A DNA stretch of 64,000 nt from UBA7803 sp040219935 (GTDB lineage Bacteria > Pseudomonadota > Gammaproteobacteria > Pseudomonadales > Azotimanducaceae). Positions 35,418 through 44,650 of the stretch are shown piece after piece; position 1 is the first letter of the stretch; each line of letters opens with the position of its first letter. Made by a program: the position numbers and the translations under genes. The DNA is taken from assembly GCA_040219935.1 (NCBI GenBank), contig JAVJUA010000063.1:248001-312000 (forward strand). Reading direction: 5' to 3'. Below the pieces are notes generated by a model that saw only the letters and a list, made by a program, of their open reading frames with translations, did not search any database and was not told the origin of the DNA.

Positions 35418-35795
35418 TAGATAACCCCTCTTGAATTTTCCTGAGCTGCTTGGCGGGCGGGACTTCGGACCAAACGCGGACAGACGTCTGGCGTCAGGCG
35501 TAATCCGTCGCCGCCTGCGCCTGCGAACCGCGATCCGGCTGGAGCCGGCTGGTACCGAGACAACACCACCAACATCCGGCAGCGAAACGAGACCTCGACT
35601 ATCCCTCGTTGTCGGGGATGCGCCCCACCGCAGTGACTGCGGACACAACCCCGAAACAAGTGTAACGGAAGATGTAAACAGATTGATACGTGTTCTATGA
35701 TTAAAACGTGTTTCAGATTTGAAGCCCGGCGGCAGATGGCTTTGTCACCACGGCGAAGGATGGCAACATACCACGCCCCATCCGCGGAGCCGGTC
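35418..35795. promoter_or_regulatory. Divergent intergenic region with AT-rich promoter core
   Basis: A 378-base non-coding stretch between the TonB receptor (minus) and a small exported protein (plus). The part 35655-35720 is the most AT-rich DNA in the window. It holds TATGAT at 35696-35701, a good -10 for the plus-strand gene, and two direct copies of ACGTGTT at 35688-35694 and 35706-35712, 18 bases apart. Two TGTAA copies at 35661 and 35674 lie next to them. The 240 bases nearest the receptor are a long untranslated leader in which I see no riboswitch. Confidence 0.45.
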
Positions 35796-36341
35796 ATGCC
35801 CATCGCCACCCAGCGCATTGGCGCGCGATTATTCCTGCTGCTGCTGCTCGGTTGCAGCGGCCTAACGGCCGCTGCGGTGGGCCCGACCAGTGCCGAGGAC
35901 TGCGTCGCCATCGCCGACCGGGAAGCGCGGCTCGCCTGCTACGACGCCGTGCACGGCCATGCCGCCGAGGTCGCGCCAGCCGTGCCGGCGCCACCTGCCC
36001 GGCAAGCGCCACCTGCCCGGCCGGAGCCGCCTGTCGAGCCAGCGCCGCCTGCCGAGCCAGCGCCGCCGGCCGACTTCGGCCGCGAGCAGCTGCCGCAACG
36101 GCGCAGCGAGCCCGACGCCGAGGACGAGCTGGTGGTCGCGATCGCCGAGATGGGCAGGCAGGCGACGGGCCGACACTGGTTCCGCCTGGAGAACGGTCAG
36201 CTGTGGTCCCAGGTCTCGCCCGAGCGCACGACCCTGAAAGCGGGTGATTCGGTGCGCATCAACCGCGGCCTGCTTGGCACGTACCATCTTCGCGAGGCCG
36301 ACGGCGGCAGCCGCAGCACGGCCGTCCGCCGCCTGGAGTGA
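35796..36341 (+). CDS. Exported proline-rich protein (181 aa)
   Basis: A signal peptide (LFLLLLLGCSGLTAAAVG; the Cys could be a lipobox Cys) precedes CVAIADREARLACYDAV, a Cys-pair motif seen in many gammaproteobacterial envelope proteins. A proline-rich segment of APPA(R/E)P units (~70-98) leads to a C-terminal domain FRLENGQLWSQVSPERTTLKAGDSV...RGLLGTYHL, a small beta domain common in these proteins. The ATG at 35796 is preceded by GGAG. The promoter core lies about 95 bases upstream. Function unknown. Confidence 0.65.
   Translation: MPIATQRIGARLFLLLLLGCSGLTAAAVGPTSAEDCVAIADREARLACYDAVHGHAAEVAPAVPAPPARQAPPARPEPPVEPAPPAEPAPPADFGREQLPQRRSEPDAEDELVVAIAEMGRQATGRHWFRLENGQLWSQVSPERTTLKAGDSVRINRGLLGTYHLREADGGSRSTAVRRLE
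35985..36069. repeat. Imperfect proline-rich coding repeats
   Basis: Imperfect repeats of a 12-15-base unit (for example GAGCCAGCGCCGCCTGCC) code for APPARP/APPAEP units in the linker of the exported 181-residue protein. They are a probable periplasmic spacer. Confidence 0.6.
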
Positions 36342-36345
36342 GGGA

Positions 36346-37371
36346 TCAGGCGTCCGGTGGCGTCAGCCGGTAGGCTCGCGCCGCGGTGCCGGAGAACATG
36401 GCGGCCTTCTCCGCGGCGCTGAGGCCCAGGCGCGCTGCGATTCTCTTGAACAGGTTCCACAGCGTCCGGTACGACACGCACTCCCGGTCTACCGGAAAGT
36501 TGCTTTCGAACATGCAGCGCTGCGGCCCGAACGCCTCGATCACGTACTGGTAATAAGGAAGCAGCAGCTCGCACAGCGCTTCCGATCCCATGGGTGCGTC
36601 GCGCTGGTGCATGTGGAACGGCGGCTCCCAGGGTCCCACCCGCATCTGCGCGCCGCCGCACTTCATCACCGTGTTGGGGCGGCGGGCCACCGCGTCGATG
36701 CCGGCGCGCCAGCGCGCCACCTCGTCAGCCGTGGCATGCGGATCGATCCTGCCGCCCAGGTGGTTCACGATCACGGTGACGTCGGTGTTGGCAGCAGCCA
36801 GGCGGGCCAGCGTCGGCAGACGATCGAAGTCGGGCGACCAGTTGTCGAAGCTGAGCCCCAGCTTGCCAAGCACGGCGTAGCCCTGCATGAACGCGTCGTT
36901 GAGATCCGCGGGGAAGGCGGTGCGAATGCCGCGGAAGTTGGGCGACGCCGCCAGGTGCGCCCGGAGCACGGGCTCCACCGCGGCGCCCAGGCGCAGATCG
37001 GCGCTGCCGAAGATGCCCGTGCACAGGCGCGTGTCGCCGTAGATGCCGGAGTTGCTCATCGCGAAGATGCCGTGCACGAACTCGGTCTCGCCCACGCAGC
37101 GCATGGCCTCCGGGCCGTCGGCGCGATAGAAGGCGCCGCACTGGGCGAACACGGTCTGCTGCACGTCATGGCCGCAGGCGTGGATGTCGTCGACGATCTC
37201 CTGGCAAAGGTACACCTTCTGCTCGAAGCTGGCGTGCGGCTGGATGGTGAACGTGCGGATGTCCCAGAGGTGGTGGTGCGCATCGATGATGGGCAGTTCG
37301 GGCTCCAGCACGTCTTCCGTGACCTCCCGGGCCAGCCACTGGTCGATGGGTTGGTTGGCCGCGTAGCTCAT
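36346..37371 (-). CDS. Amidohydrolase family 2 (TIM-barrel) hydrolase
   Basis: 341 residues of the Amidohydro_2 group. IIDAHHHLWD gives the first metal-binding His pair, IVNHLGG the mid-barrel His, and MFESNFPVD the last motif with the catalytic Asp. Relatives act on lactones or as decarboxylases/hydratases of aromatic breakdown products (fuconolactonase, pyrone-dicarboxylate hydrolase). GGAGG lies 7 bases before the ATG. It is divergent from the SDR gene with 131 bases between. The substrate is not determinable. Confidence 0.88.
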   Translation of the reverse strand: MSYAANQPIDQWLAREVTEDVLEPELPIIDAHHHLWDIRTFTIQPHASFEQKVYLCQEIVDDIHACGHDVQQTVFAQCGAFYRADGPEAMRCVGETEFVHGIFAMSNSGIYGDTRLCTGIFGSADLRLGAAVEPVLRAHLAASPNFRGIRTAFPADLNDAFMQGYAVLGKLGLSFDNWSPDFDRLPTLARLAAANTDVTVIVNHLGGRIDPHATADEVARWRAGIDAVARRPNTVMKCGGAQMRVGPWEPPFHMHQRDAPMGSEALCELLLPYYQYVIEAFGPQRCMFESNFPVDRECVSYRTLWNLFKRIAARLGLSAAEKAAMFSGTAARAYRLTPPDA

Positions 37372-37502
37372 GGGGTTCCTCCAGCCTGACGGTGGGATGC
37401 GCGTGTGCCGTCATGCTAACCGGCACGCTCGGGCGCCCGCCAGCGGCTCGCCATGGCGCGGGTGCACCGCTATGCTCTGGGCGTTTCCGCGAAGGGGTGA
37501 GC

Positions 37503-38318
37503 GTGAGCCAGAAAGCCGAAGGGTATGCATTCATCACGGGGGCGGCCGGAGGCATGGGCCTCGCCACCGCCGAGCGCTTCGCGGCCGCGGGCTGGTTCGT
37601 CGGCCTGTTCGACATCGATGAGGCGCGGCTCGCCGAGTCGGCGGCCGCCTTCGATCCGGCCCGGATCATGCACCGCCGCCTCGACGTCACCAGCGAGCAG
37701 GACTTCGCCGCCGCCATGGACGAGTTCGGCGAGCGATCGGGCGGCCGCCTCGACCTGATGTTCAACAACGCCGGCATCGCGCCGGGCGGCTGGTTCGACG
37801 AGATGCCCATGGCGACCATCCGCGCCATCATCGACATCAACGTGCTGGGCGTGATGATCGGCACCCGCGCGGCGTTGCCGCTGTTGAAGGCTACGCCCGG
37901 GTCCATCAACGTCAGCACGTCGTCGTCGGTGGCCACCTTCGGGCATGCGCTGCGGGCCGCCTACTCGGCGTCGAAGTTTGCGGTGAAAGGCCTGACCGAG
38001 GCGCTGTCGCTGGAGTTCGAGCGCTTCGGCGTGCGCACGGCCGACGTGCTGCCGGGCTGCATCGACACCCCCATGCTGCGGGGTGCGCTGGCGGCCCAGG
38101 CGGGCGGCGAGTTCGATGAGTCGCTGTTCGCCGGCCTGCCCCGGACGGGGCCTTATCGCCTGATGCCGGTTTCGGCGATCGCCGACGCGGTGTGGGCCGC
38201 CTACCACGACACCTCGGGCCGGCTGCACTGGTACGTGCCCGAGGAGGTGGGCGACATCGATCGCATGGACACAGACGCAGCGCGGTCGGAAACGAAGAAG
38301 TTCCTGTTCGACCGGTAG
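37503..38318 (+). CDS. SDR-family oxidoreductase
   Basis: 271 residues. TGAAGGMG is the cofactor-binding motif, NNAG and STSSSVATF supply structural and catalytic Ser, and YSASKF the Tyr-Lys pair. Asp in GLFDIDEAR suggests NAD+. The GTG at 37503 is chosen because AAGGGG lies at a normal distance; a GTG two codons earlier would be too close. The C-terminus (LHWYVPEEVG) resembles retinol/sterol-type SDRs. It may act with the divergent amidohydrolase. Confidence 0.88.
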   Translation: MSQKAEGYAFITGAAGGMGLATAERFAAAGWFVGLFDIDEARLAESAAAFDPARIMHRRLDVTSEQDFAAAMDEFGERSGGRLDLMFNNAGIAPGGWFDEMPMATIRAIIDINVLGVMIGTRAALPLLKATPGSINVSTSSSVATFGHALRAAYSASKFAVKGLTEALSLEFERFGVRTADVLPGCIDTPMLRGALAAQAGGEFDESLFAGLPRTGPYRLMPVSAIADAVWAAYHDTSGRLHWYVPEEVGDIDRMDTDAARSETKKFLFDR

Positions 38319-39038
38319 CTAGAGCAGCACCGGCTGCCAGCAGCCGTCGAAGTCGGCGGTGGAGCGCCACACCCGCCGCGGCGGCTCCGGGACGAGGGAA
38401 TGTGTGACCCGCTCGCGCGGTACCGCGTGGTCGTCGAGGTCGAAGGCGGCCACCGTGCCTGCTTCGAAGTCGATGATGCTCACCCCGGGCTGGGGCCCCT
38501 TCAGGGTGCCGGCGTTGATCACCGATAGCGATTCGAAGTCGATCAGCACCCGGTAGTGCAGGTGGCCGTGAACGATCAGGCGGTGGCGATCGGCGGCGAT
38601 CAGCGCGTCCAGCGCCTCGCTGCGGCGAATGCTTTCCGGGCCGCGGGTGCCCGGCCACACCTTACCCATGTCGTGCTCGCCAATGCCGTGGCAAAGCAGC
38701 AGCCGGCCGGCGACGGTGTCGAGCTCGCGGGTGCGGGGCAGGTTGCGCAGGTAGTCGAGGGTGGCGTCAGCCAGGGCGTCGGCGCGGTGGGCGTCGGCGA
38801 CGTGGCGCATGCGCTCGGTCAGCAGCCAGCGGTCGTGGTTGCCGGCCACGGTGAGCACGCCGGCGTCGCGCAGCAGCGCGCAGCTCTGGTCGATGCAGCC
38901 GGCGCCATCTGCCACGTCGCCGGTGCAGAGCACGGCGTCGAGGCGCTGGCCGGCGAGCCAGTCCAGCGCGCCGGCCAGGCGCGCGTGCTCCGCGTGCACG
39001 TCGCCGATCACGCCGATGCGCCGAACTGCCTGAATCAT
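38319..39038 (-). CDS. Metallophosphoesterase
   Basis: 239-residue calcineurin-like phosphoesterase with all five metal motifs in order: GVIGDVHAE, LCTGDVADG, VAGNHDRW, LLLCHGIGE and IVHGHLHYR. The N-terminus and size resemble cytoplasmic phosphodiesterases rather than exported 5'-nucleotidases. It abuts the convergent SDR stop. Substrate may be a cyclic nucleotide, dinucleotide or phosphoester; unknown. Confidence 0.88.
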   Translation of the reverse strand: MIQAVRRIGVIGDVHAEHARLAGALDWLAGQRLDAVLCTGDVADGAGCIDQSCALLRDAGVLTVAGNHDRWLLTERMRHVADAHRADALADATLDYLRNLPRTRELDTVAGRLLLCHGIGEHDMGKVWPGTRGPESIRRSEALDALIAADRHRLIVHGHLHYRVLIDFESLSVINAGTLKGPQPGVSIIDFEAGTVAAFDLDDHAVPRERVTHSLVPEPPRRVWRSTADFDGCWQPVLL

Positions 39039-39105
39039 CGTGCTGCCTCGTCCACCGTTCGCAAGCTAGCGGCCGCGGCGTGAGCGCAGGGTGAAGGCAT
39101 CGGCC

Positions 39106-40206
39106 TCAGAGCGACAGCACGAAGGCGTCCGACGGCCGGGCGCGATTGCCGAGCACCTGCTGGTACACCTGGCCGACCGCGTCGGCGCCGCGCTCGCGGT
39201 GAACGTCGATCCAGCCCGCCGCCTCGGCCACGAAGGGCGCCCAGGCCGCCGCCGTGCGCTCGGCCATGCCCGCCGCCCCCCACTCCTTGGCCCGTTTCTG
39301 GATCTGCGACGGGGCGAAGAACAGGGTCGGCTTCGGGCCCGGCAGGGGTGCATTGTCGCCGAGCCGGGCCTGCTCCCAGTGGGTGGCTCCCACCGAGCAG
39401 CTATAGGCCAGCGTGTCGCCGTAGTGCTGGTGCACGCGCGCCCGCAGGCCGGCATTGCCCGCCATGTCGACGAACACGGCCGGCTCCTGCGGCAGCGTCT
39501 CCAGTTCGTCGTAGGCCACCACCTGATCGTAGCAGCCGAGGCCGTCGACGAAGGCGCGGTTGCCGGCGGCGGTCAGCCCCACCACCCGGCAGCGGTCGCG
39601 GCGGTTGCGATGCAGCAGCCAGGCGAGCCCGAACGAGGTCTTGCTGGAGGCGCTGGAGAGCACCACGGTCTTCGCCCCGAAGAAGTCGTTATCCACCAGG
39701 AAGTCGTCGAGGAAGAAGCTGGTGGTGAACAGCGGCCGGAACAGGAGTTGCATGGCCTCCTGATCCGCACGGTAGGCGGGATCGGCCGCCGTGCGCGAGT
39801 ACTGGTTGTACACCGGCGGCAGCGCCGCGCGGTGGGCGGCGCCGTCGGTGAAGCCGCGCTCGCCGGCCCGCTCCGGCCGCACCAGCAGGTGGCTGGCCAT
39901 GGGGAAGTAGCCGTAGTAGCGGTCGCCCTCGGCGACCCCGGCGGCGTTCGAGCGCACCACGTCGCCGAAGCCCCACACGGGGATGCGTCCCCAGCCGCCT
40001 TCGTAGCCGCCATCGGCGGGGAAGAACTGCCAGTAGCCGATGGTGTCGCCGGCGACGCCGTAGGTGATGTTGTTGGCGGTGAGCGCAAAGCTGTCGACCC
40101 GCAGCAGCACCTCTCCCGGCCCGGGCTCGGGCAGCGGGCCGGTGACGAGGCGGGTGTCGGCGAGGCGGTCGCGGCGGACTTCGAAGGCTTCGGCGTGCTC
40201 GGTCAT
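39106..40206 (-). CDS. DUF2855 family protein (MDR-like)
   Basis: 366 residues. The start EVRRDRLADTRLV and VLLRVDSFALTANNITYGVAGD, and the middle KTVVLSSASSKTSFGLAWLLH with TQ-like Rossmann features, match DUF2855, a distant medium-chain-reductase relative. No zinc ligands are visible. It probably binds NADPH through the SSASSKT loop. The frame runs past the ATG at 40206 but conserved residues begin there and CGGAG lies upstream. Function uncharacterised. Confidence 0.8.
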   Translation of the reverse strand: MTEHAEAFEVRRDRLADTRLVTGPLPEPGPGEVLLRVDSFALTANNITYGVAGDTIGYWQFFPADGGYEGGWGRIPVWGFGDVVRSNAAGVAEGDRYYGYFPMASHLLVRPERAGERGFTDGAAHRAALPPVYNQYSRTAADPAYRADQEAMQLLFRPLFTTSFFLDDFLVDNDFFGAKTVVLSSASSKTSFGLAWLLHRNRRDRCRVVGLTAAGNRAFVDGLGCYDQVVAYDELETLPQEPAVFVDMAGNAGLRARVHQHYGDTLAYSCSVGATHWEQARLGDNAPLPGPKPTLFFAPSQIQKRAKEWGAAGMAERTAAAWAPFVAEAAGWIDVHRERGADAVGQVYQQVLGNRARPSDAFVLSL

Positions 40207-40372
40207 GACGATGCTCCGGTCAGACGGTTCAGGGTGGTTGGGCATCATTCTGACACACGCCGCTTTCGGCCATCGCTTGGGGGCTTCGGCTGATGTCCTG
40301 CGTTGGCTGGCCCGGGCATGCTGGCAGGGTCGCACCCATCGTTGATGCGTTGATGCCAAAGGCGGTGATGCT

Positions 40373-40651
40373 ATGATGCGCAGCATGCGTACCACCCTGA
40401 CCATCGACGACGACCTGCTGGCCGCCCTCAAGGAGCGGGCCTTCCAGGAAGGCGTGCCTCTGAAGCAGATGGTGAATCAGACCCTGCGTCGCGGCCTGGA
40501 CGCGCAGACGCGGCCGACGCGCCGCAAGCCCTACCGGGCTGCGACCTTCGCGTTGGGCCAGCCGCTGCTTCCCAGCCTCGACAAGAGCCTGGCGATCGCC
40601 AGCGCGCTCGAGGACGAGGAGATCGCCCGCAAGCTGCAGCTTCGCAAGTAG
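40373..40651 (+). CDS. VapB-like ribbon-helix-helix antitoxin
   Basis: 92 residues. RTTLTIDDDLLAALKERAFQEGVPLKQMVNQTLRRGL is the N-terminal ribbon-helix-helix; the tail FALGQPLLPSLDKSLAIASALEDEEIARKL would cover the toxin active site. Three ATGs occur within 13 bases (40373, 40376, 40385); the last best fits the family start but the first has the better ribosome site spacing. The toxin starts 8 bases after its stop. It should repress its own promoter. Confidence 0.85.
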   Translation: MMRSMRTTLTIDDDLLAALKERAFQEGVPLKQMVNQTLRRGLDAQTRPTRRKPYRAATFALGQPLLPSLDKSLAIASALEDEEIARKLQLRK

Positions 40652-40659
40652 CCGCGGCG

Positions 40660-41088
40660 ATGCTGATCGTCGATGCCAATCTGCTGATCTACGCGATCAA
40701 CCGCGACGCCGTAGACCACGCCCGGGCCAAGGCCTGGTGGGAGCGGGCGGTGTCCGGCGATGAGACGGTGGGTCTGGCCTGGGCGGTGTTGCTGGCATTC
40801 ATCCGGATCACCACCAGCCCCCGCGTGATGGCGCAGCCGCTCAGCTTCGAGCAGGCGGCCGCCTGCGTGGCGGAGTGGCTCGAGCAGCCGATGGTGCGCA
40901 TCGCCCAGCCGACGGAACGGCACTGGATCATCCTCCGCGATCTGCTCGCCCCGCTCGGCAGCGCCGGCAATCTGACCACGGATGCGCATCTGGCAGCTCT
41001 GGCCATCGAGCACGGCGCCACGCTGGTGTCTGCAGATCGAGACTTCGGCCGGTTCCCGCATCTGCGCTGGCACAACCCGTTGGCTTGA
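40660..41088 (+). CDS. VapC-type PIN-domain toxin, intact
   Basis: 142-residue PIN ribonuclease. The first catalytic Asp is in LIVDANLLIYA, later acidic residues in LTTDAHLAALAIEH and LVSADRDFGRF, all in the standard positions; the length is normal. It probably cleaves tRNA or rRNA when freed from its antitoxin. In contrast to the truncated copy at 7199-7273, this pair looks complete and functional. Confidence 0.87.
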   Translation: MLIVDANLLIYAINRDAVDHARAKAWWERAVSGDETVGLAWAVLLAFIRITTSPRVMAQPLSFEQAAACVAEWLEQPMVRIAQPTERHWIILRDLLAPLGSAGNLTTDAHLAALAIEHGATLVSADRDFGRFPHLRWHNPLA

Positions 41089-41169
41089 CGTCCCGCGCCG
41101 CGCGCCCGGGCCCGCCTGCACCCCGATACGGTAAGCTCTAGCCTCCACGCACCTTGGGGGAGGCACGGC

Positions 41170-44100
41170 ATGTTCCAGCGGGTTCTGATCGCCAACCGTG
41201 GCGAAATCGCCATTCGCATTGCCCGGGCGGCGGCCGACCTCGGCATCGGCTCGGTGGCGGTGCATCCGCCAGCGGACGCCGACGCGCTGCACACGCGCCT
41301 GGCGGACCAGGCATGGGCGCTGCCGGCGGCCGGCGATCCGGTGCAGAGCTATCTCAACATCGACGCCCTGGTGGCGGCGGCGCGGGAGACCGGCTGCGAC
41401 TGCGTGCACCCCGGCTATGGCTTTCTGTCCGAGAATGCCGAGTTCGCCGCCCGCTGCGCCGCCGCCGGGCTCACCTTCATCGGCCCGCCGCCAGAGGTGC
41501 TGGCGCTGTTCGGCGACAAGGTGCGCGCCCGGGCGCTGGCCGCCCGGCTCGACATTCCGGTGGTGGCGGGCAGCAGCGGCACGCTCGCGTCGCTGGACGA
41601 TGCGCTGGCCGCGGCCGATGCGCTCGGCTACCCGGTGATGCTGAAGGCGGCCGCTGGCGGCGGTGGCCGCGGCATGCGGCGCGTGCTCGGCCGCGACGAC
41701 ATGGCCGAGGCCTTCGCCCGCTGCCGCGGCGAGGCCGCCGCCGCCTTCGGCGACGGCGCCCTGTTCCTGGAGCGCCTGCTGGAGCGGCCGCGCCACATCG
41801 AGGTGCAGGTGCTGGCGGATGCCGGCGGCAGCGTGGTGCACCTTTACGAGCGCGACTGCTCGGTGCAGCTACGCCACCAGAAGGTGCTGGAGATTGCGCC
41901 GGCACCGGGCCTGGCCGCGGCGCTGCGGCAGCGGCTGCATGACGACGCGGTGCGCCTGGTTCGCGAGGCCGGCTACGTCAACGCCGGCACGGTGGAGTTC
42001 CTGGTGACGCCGGAGACCGACAGCTACTGCTTCATCGAGTGCAACCCGCGCATTCAGGTGGAGCACACGGTCACCGAGGAGGTCACCGGCATCGACCTGG
42101 TGGCCGCCCAGTTCCGCATCGCCGCCGGCGCCAGCCTGGCCGATCTCGGCATCGCCGGCCAGGACGCGGTGGCCGCACCGCGCCGTTACGCGGTGCAGGC
42201 TCGCGTCACCGTGCGCGGGGCCGGCACCCTGACCGCCTACAGAGAGCCGTCGGGGCCCGGCGTGCGCGTGGATGGCAGCGGCTACCTCGGCTACGCGCCG
42301 CCGCCCCAGTTCGACCCGCTGCTCGCCAAGGTGATCGGCAGCGCGGGCGTGCCGGGCGCCGCCGGGAACGGCGAGTCCGAGTCGGCCTACCGGGCCGCCC
42401 TGGAACGCACCCGCCGGGCGCTGGCGGAGTTCCACATCGACGGCGTGGCCACCAACCTGGGGGAGCTGCAGGCGCTGCTGACTCATCCGGCGGTGATGGC
42501 CGGCGACGCTCGGGTCACCCTGCTGCAGGAGTCACCCGAGCTGCTGACCGCGGCGCCGGCGCCGGCGGGCGGCGCCCTGGCGCTGCTGGCCCGGGCGGCG
42601 GGGCCGGGGCGGGTTGCGGCGCGACCGGCGGCACCGCTGCCGGGTCTGGAGGCGTCCGCCGATCAGACCGGCGTCGCCGCCCCCATGGACGGTCACGTGG
42701 TGGCGCTGGTGGCGCAGCCGGGTGACATCGTGGCCGCCGGCGCCGCCCTGATCGTCATCAGCGCCATGAAGATGGAAACGGTGATCACCGCGCCATGCGC
42801 CGGCGCGGTCGTCGAGATGCTGCCCCTGGAAGCCGGGTCGGCGGTGGCGGCCGGTCAGGTAGTGATCCTGATCGCGCCCGCGGCCGACGGCGCGGCCGCC
42901 ACGCACCGCAGGGAGGACACCTGGGCGGACGTGCTCGACGAGGTGGACACCCTGAAGCTGCTCGCCCGCGAACGCCTGGCCCCGGGCTCCATCGAGCCCG
43001 GTGTGGTGCGCCAGCGCGAGCGCGGCAAGCTCACCTGCCGCGAGCGCATCGAGCTGCTGCTCGACCCGGGCTCGTTCCGCGAGGTGGGCAGCATTGCCGG
43101 CTTCGCGTCCTACGACGAGCACGGCAAGGTGTCCGGGTTCACGCCTGCCAACAGCGTCGGCGGCTCGGGCCGCATCGGCGGCCGCGCCGTGGTGGTCTGC
43201 GCCGACGACTTCACCTCTCGCGGCGGTCACGCCGATGGCGCCATCGCCACCAAGAGCCGCTACCTCGATCAGCTCTCGGTAGAGCTGCGGGTGCCGTCGC
43301 TGCGGTTGCTGGACGGCTCGTCCGGCGGCGGCAGCGTCGCCGCCATGGTTCCGCAGCAGAAGCAGGCGGGCGAGTCCCGCGCCCAGGAGTCGAGCGGCCA
43401 CATCACCGCCGGCCGGCCGCGGGTGGCCGGCAGCGGCGGCTCGTTCCTGCCGGGCCATCTGGGCAGCACCCAGTACGCCGAGCAGCTCGCCACCGTGCCG
43501 GTGGTGAACGTGCTGCTCGGCAGCGTGGTCGGCATCGGCGCCGCCAAGGCCGTGCTCGGCCACTTCTCGGTGATGGTGCGCGACATCGCCCAGCTTTTCG
43601 TGGCCGGCCCGCCGGTGGTGCGCCACGCCATGGGCTACGACGTCACCAAGGAAGACCTGGGTGGCTGGCACATCCACTGCCGCAACGGCTCGGTGGACAA
43701 CCTGGCGGACAGCGAGGCCGAGGCCATGGCCCAGGCCCGCCGCTTCCTGTCCTACCTGCCTTCGTCGGTGGACGAGCCTCCGCCAGTGCTGGCGCCGGAC
43801 CCGGACGACGGGGCCGACCGCCGTGAGGAGGAGCTCTACACCCTCGTACCGCGCAAGCGCACCACCACCTTCGACATGCGCCGCGCCATCGCGCTGATGG
43901 CCGACCGCGACAGCTTCTTCGAGGTCGGCCCGCTATGGGGCACCGATCAGATCACCGGCTTCGTGCGCATGAACGGCCACACCCTGGGCGTGCTGGCCTC
44001 CGACTCGCGCCATCCCAATGGCGGCGCGCTCACGGCCGACGGCTGCCGCAAGCTCACGCGCCATCTCGACCTCTGCGACCTGTTTCACGTGCCGATCCTG

Positions 44101-44580
44101 AACCTGGTGGACAACCCCGGCTTCGCGGTCGGCATCGAGCACGAGCAGGCCGGCACCATCCGCGCCGGCGGCGAGTGGATGATCGCCTTCGCCCAGACCA
44201 CGGTGCCGATCTTCACGGTGATCATGCGCAGAAGCTTCGGCGTCGCCGGCAACAACTACGCGACGCCGCGCTCGGCACCCTCGGTGCGCGTGGTCTGGCC
44301 CGCGGCCGACGTCGGCGGCATTCCGCCCGAGGGCGGCATCGAGGCGGCCTACAAGCGTCAGCTCGCCGAGGCCGAAGACCCGGAGGCGCTGCGCGCCGAG
44401 CTGATGGCCCGCATCGAAAGCGCGCGGGGCCCTACGGGCCCGCTGTCGAAGTTCCAGATGGAGGAGATGATCGACCCCAGGGACACGCGGCGGCTGATCT
44501 GCGAGTGGGTGGGCGACGCCTATCGGGTCGCGGCGCGGCCGGCCGCTCTGGGGCCCCGCCCGCTGGGATTTCGGCCCTGA
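41170..44580 (+). CDS. Single-chain biotin-dependent acyl-CoA carboxylase (BC-BCCP-CT)
   Basis: 1136 residues holding a full carboxylase. Biotin carboxylase, residues ~1-450: FQRVLIANRGEIA, KAAAGGGGRGMR, FIECNPRIQVEHTVTEEVTG. Biotin carrier, ~500-570, with the biotinyl Lys 534 in SAMKMET. Carboxyltransferase, ~580-1136, with both halves: GRAVVVCADDFTSRGG and LVDNPGFAVGIEHEQAG. This order matches single-chain long-chain acyl-CoA carboxylases rather than the usual multi-subunit ACC or two-subunit PCC/MCC. GGGGGAGG precedes the ATG. It would make a malonyl- or alkylmalonyl-CoA in the cytoplasm; substrate length is not predictable here. Confidence 0.9.
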   Translation: MFQRVLIANRGEIAIRIARAAADLGIGSVAVHPPADADALHTRLADQAWALPAAGDPVQSYLNIDALVAAARETGCDCVHPGYGFLSENAEFAARCAAAGLTFIGPPPEVLALFGDKVRARALAARLDIPVVAGSSGTLASLDDALAAADALGYPVMLKAAAGGGGRGMRRVLGRDDMAEAFARCRGEAAAAFGDGALFLERLLERPRHIEVQVLADAGGSVVHLYERDCSVQLRHQKVLEIAPAPGLAAALRQRLHDDAVRLVREAGYVNAGTVEFLVTPETDSYCFIECNPRIQVEHTVTEEVTGIDLVAAQFRIAAGASLADLGIAGQDAVAAPRRYAVQARVTVRGAGTLTAYREPSGPGVRVDGSGYLGYAPPPQFDPLLAKVIGSAGVPGAAGNGESESAYRAALERTRRALAEFHIDGVATNLGELQALLTHPAVMAGDARVTLLQESPELLTAAPAPAGGALALLARAAGPGRVAARPAAPLPGLEASADQTGVAAPMDGHVVALVAQPGDIVAAGAALIVISAMKMETVITAPCAGAVVEMLPLEAGSAVAAGQVVILIAPAADGAAATHRREDTWADVLDEVDTLKLLARERLAPGSIEPGVVRQRERGKLTCRERIELLLDPGSFREVGSIAGFASYDEHGKVSGFTPANSVGGSGRIGGRAVVVCADDFTSRGGHADGAIATKSRYLDQLSVELRVPSLRLLDGSSGGGSVAAMVPQQKQAGESRAQESSGHITAGRPRVAGSGGSFLPGHLGSTQYAEQLATVPVVNVLLGSVVGIGAAKAVLGHFSVMVRDIAQLFVAGPPVVRHAMGYDVTKEDLGGWHIHCRNGSVDNLADSEAEAMAQARRFLSYLPSSVDEPPPVLAPDPDDGADRREEELYTLVPRKRTTTFDMRRAIALMADRDSFFEVGPLWGTDQITGFVRMNGHTLGVLASDSRHPNGGALTADGCRKLTRHLDLCDLFHVPILNLVDNPGFAVGIEHEQAGTIRAGGEWMIAFAQTTVPIFTVIMRRSFGVAGNNYATPRSAPSVRVVWPAADVGGIPPEGGIEAAYKRQLAEAEDPEALRAELMARIESARGPTGPLSKFQMEEMIDPRDTRRLICEWVGDAYRVAARPAALGPRPLGFRP

Positions 44581-44650
44581 ACCCGCGCCTGCTTGTGGCC
44601 CTGGATGATCTGTGGTCTAGTCCGGCGCTCCGTTCAAGAGCGCCATCGCC

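Noticed and set aside
32640..35420. A 926-codon plus-strand frame opposite the second TonB receptor.
   Set aside because: The receptor has signal peptide, plug, barrel, ribosome site and terminator; the opposing frame has none.
35661..35680. TyrR-box-like pattern TGTAA-N8-TGTAA.
   Set aside because: A TyrR/PhhR site needs an inverted TGTAAA-N6-TTTACA; here the two halves are in the same direction.
38331..38346. CGGCTGC-CA-GCAGCCG hairpin at the convergent ends of the SDR and phosphoesterase genes.
   Set aside because: It lies within the last codons of the phosphoesterase and has no T-tract, so I could not support a terminator.
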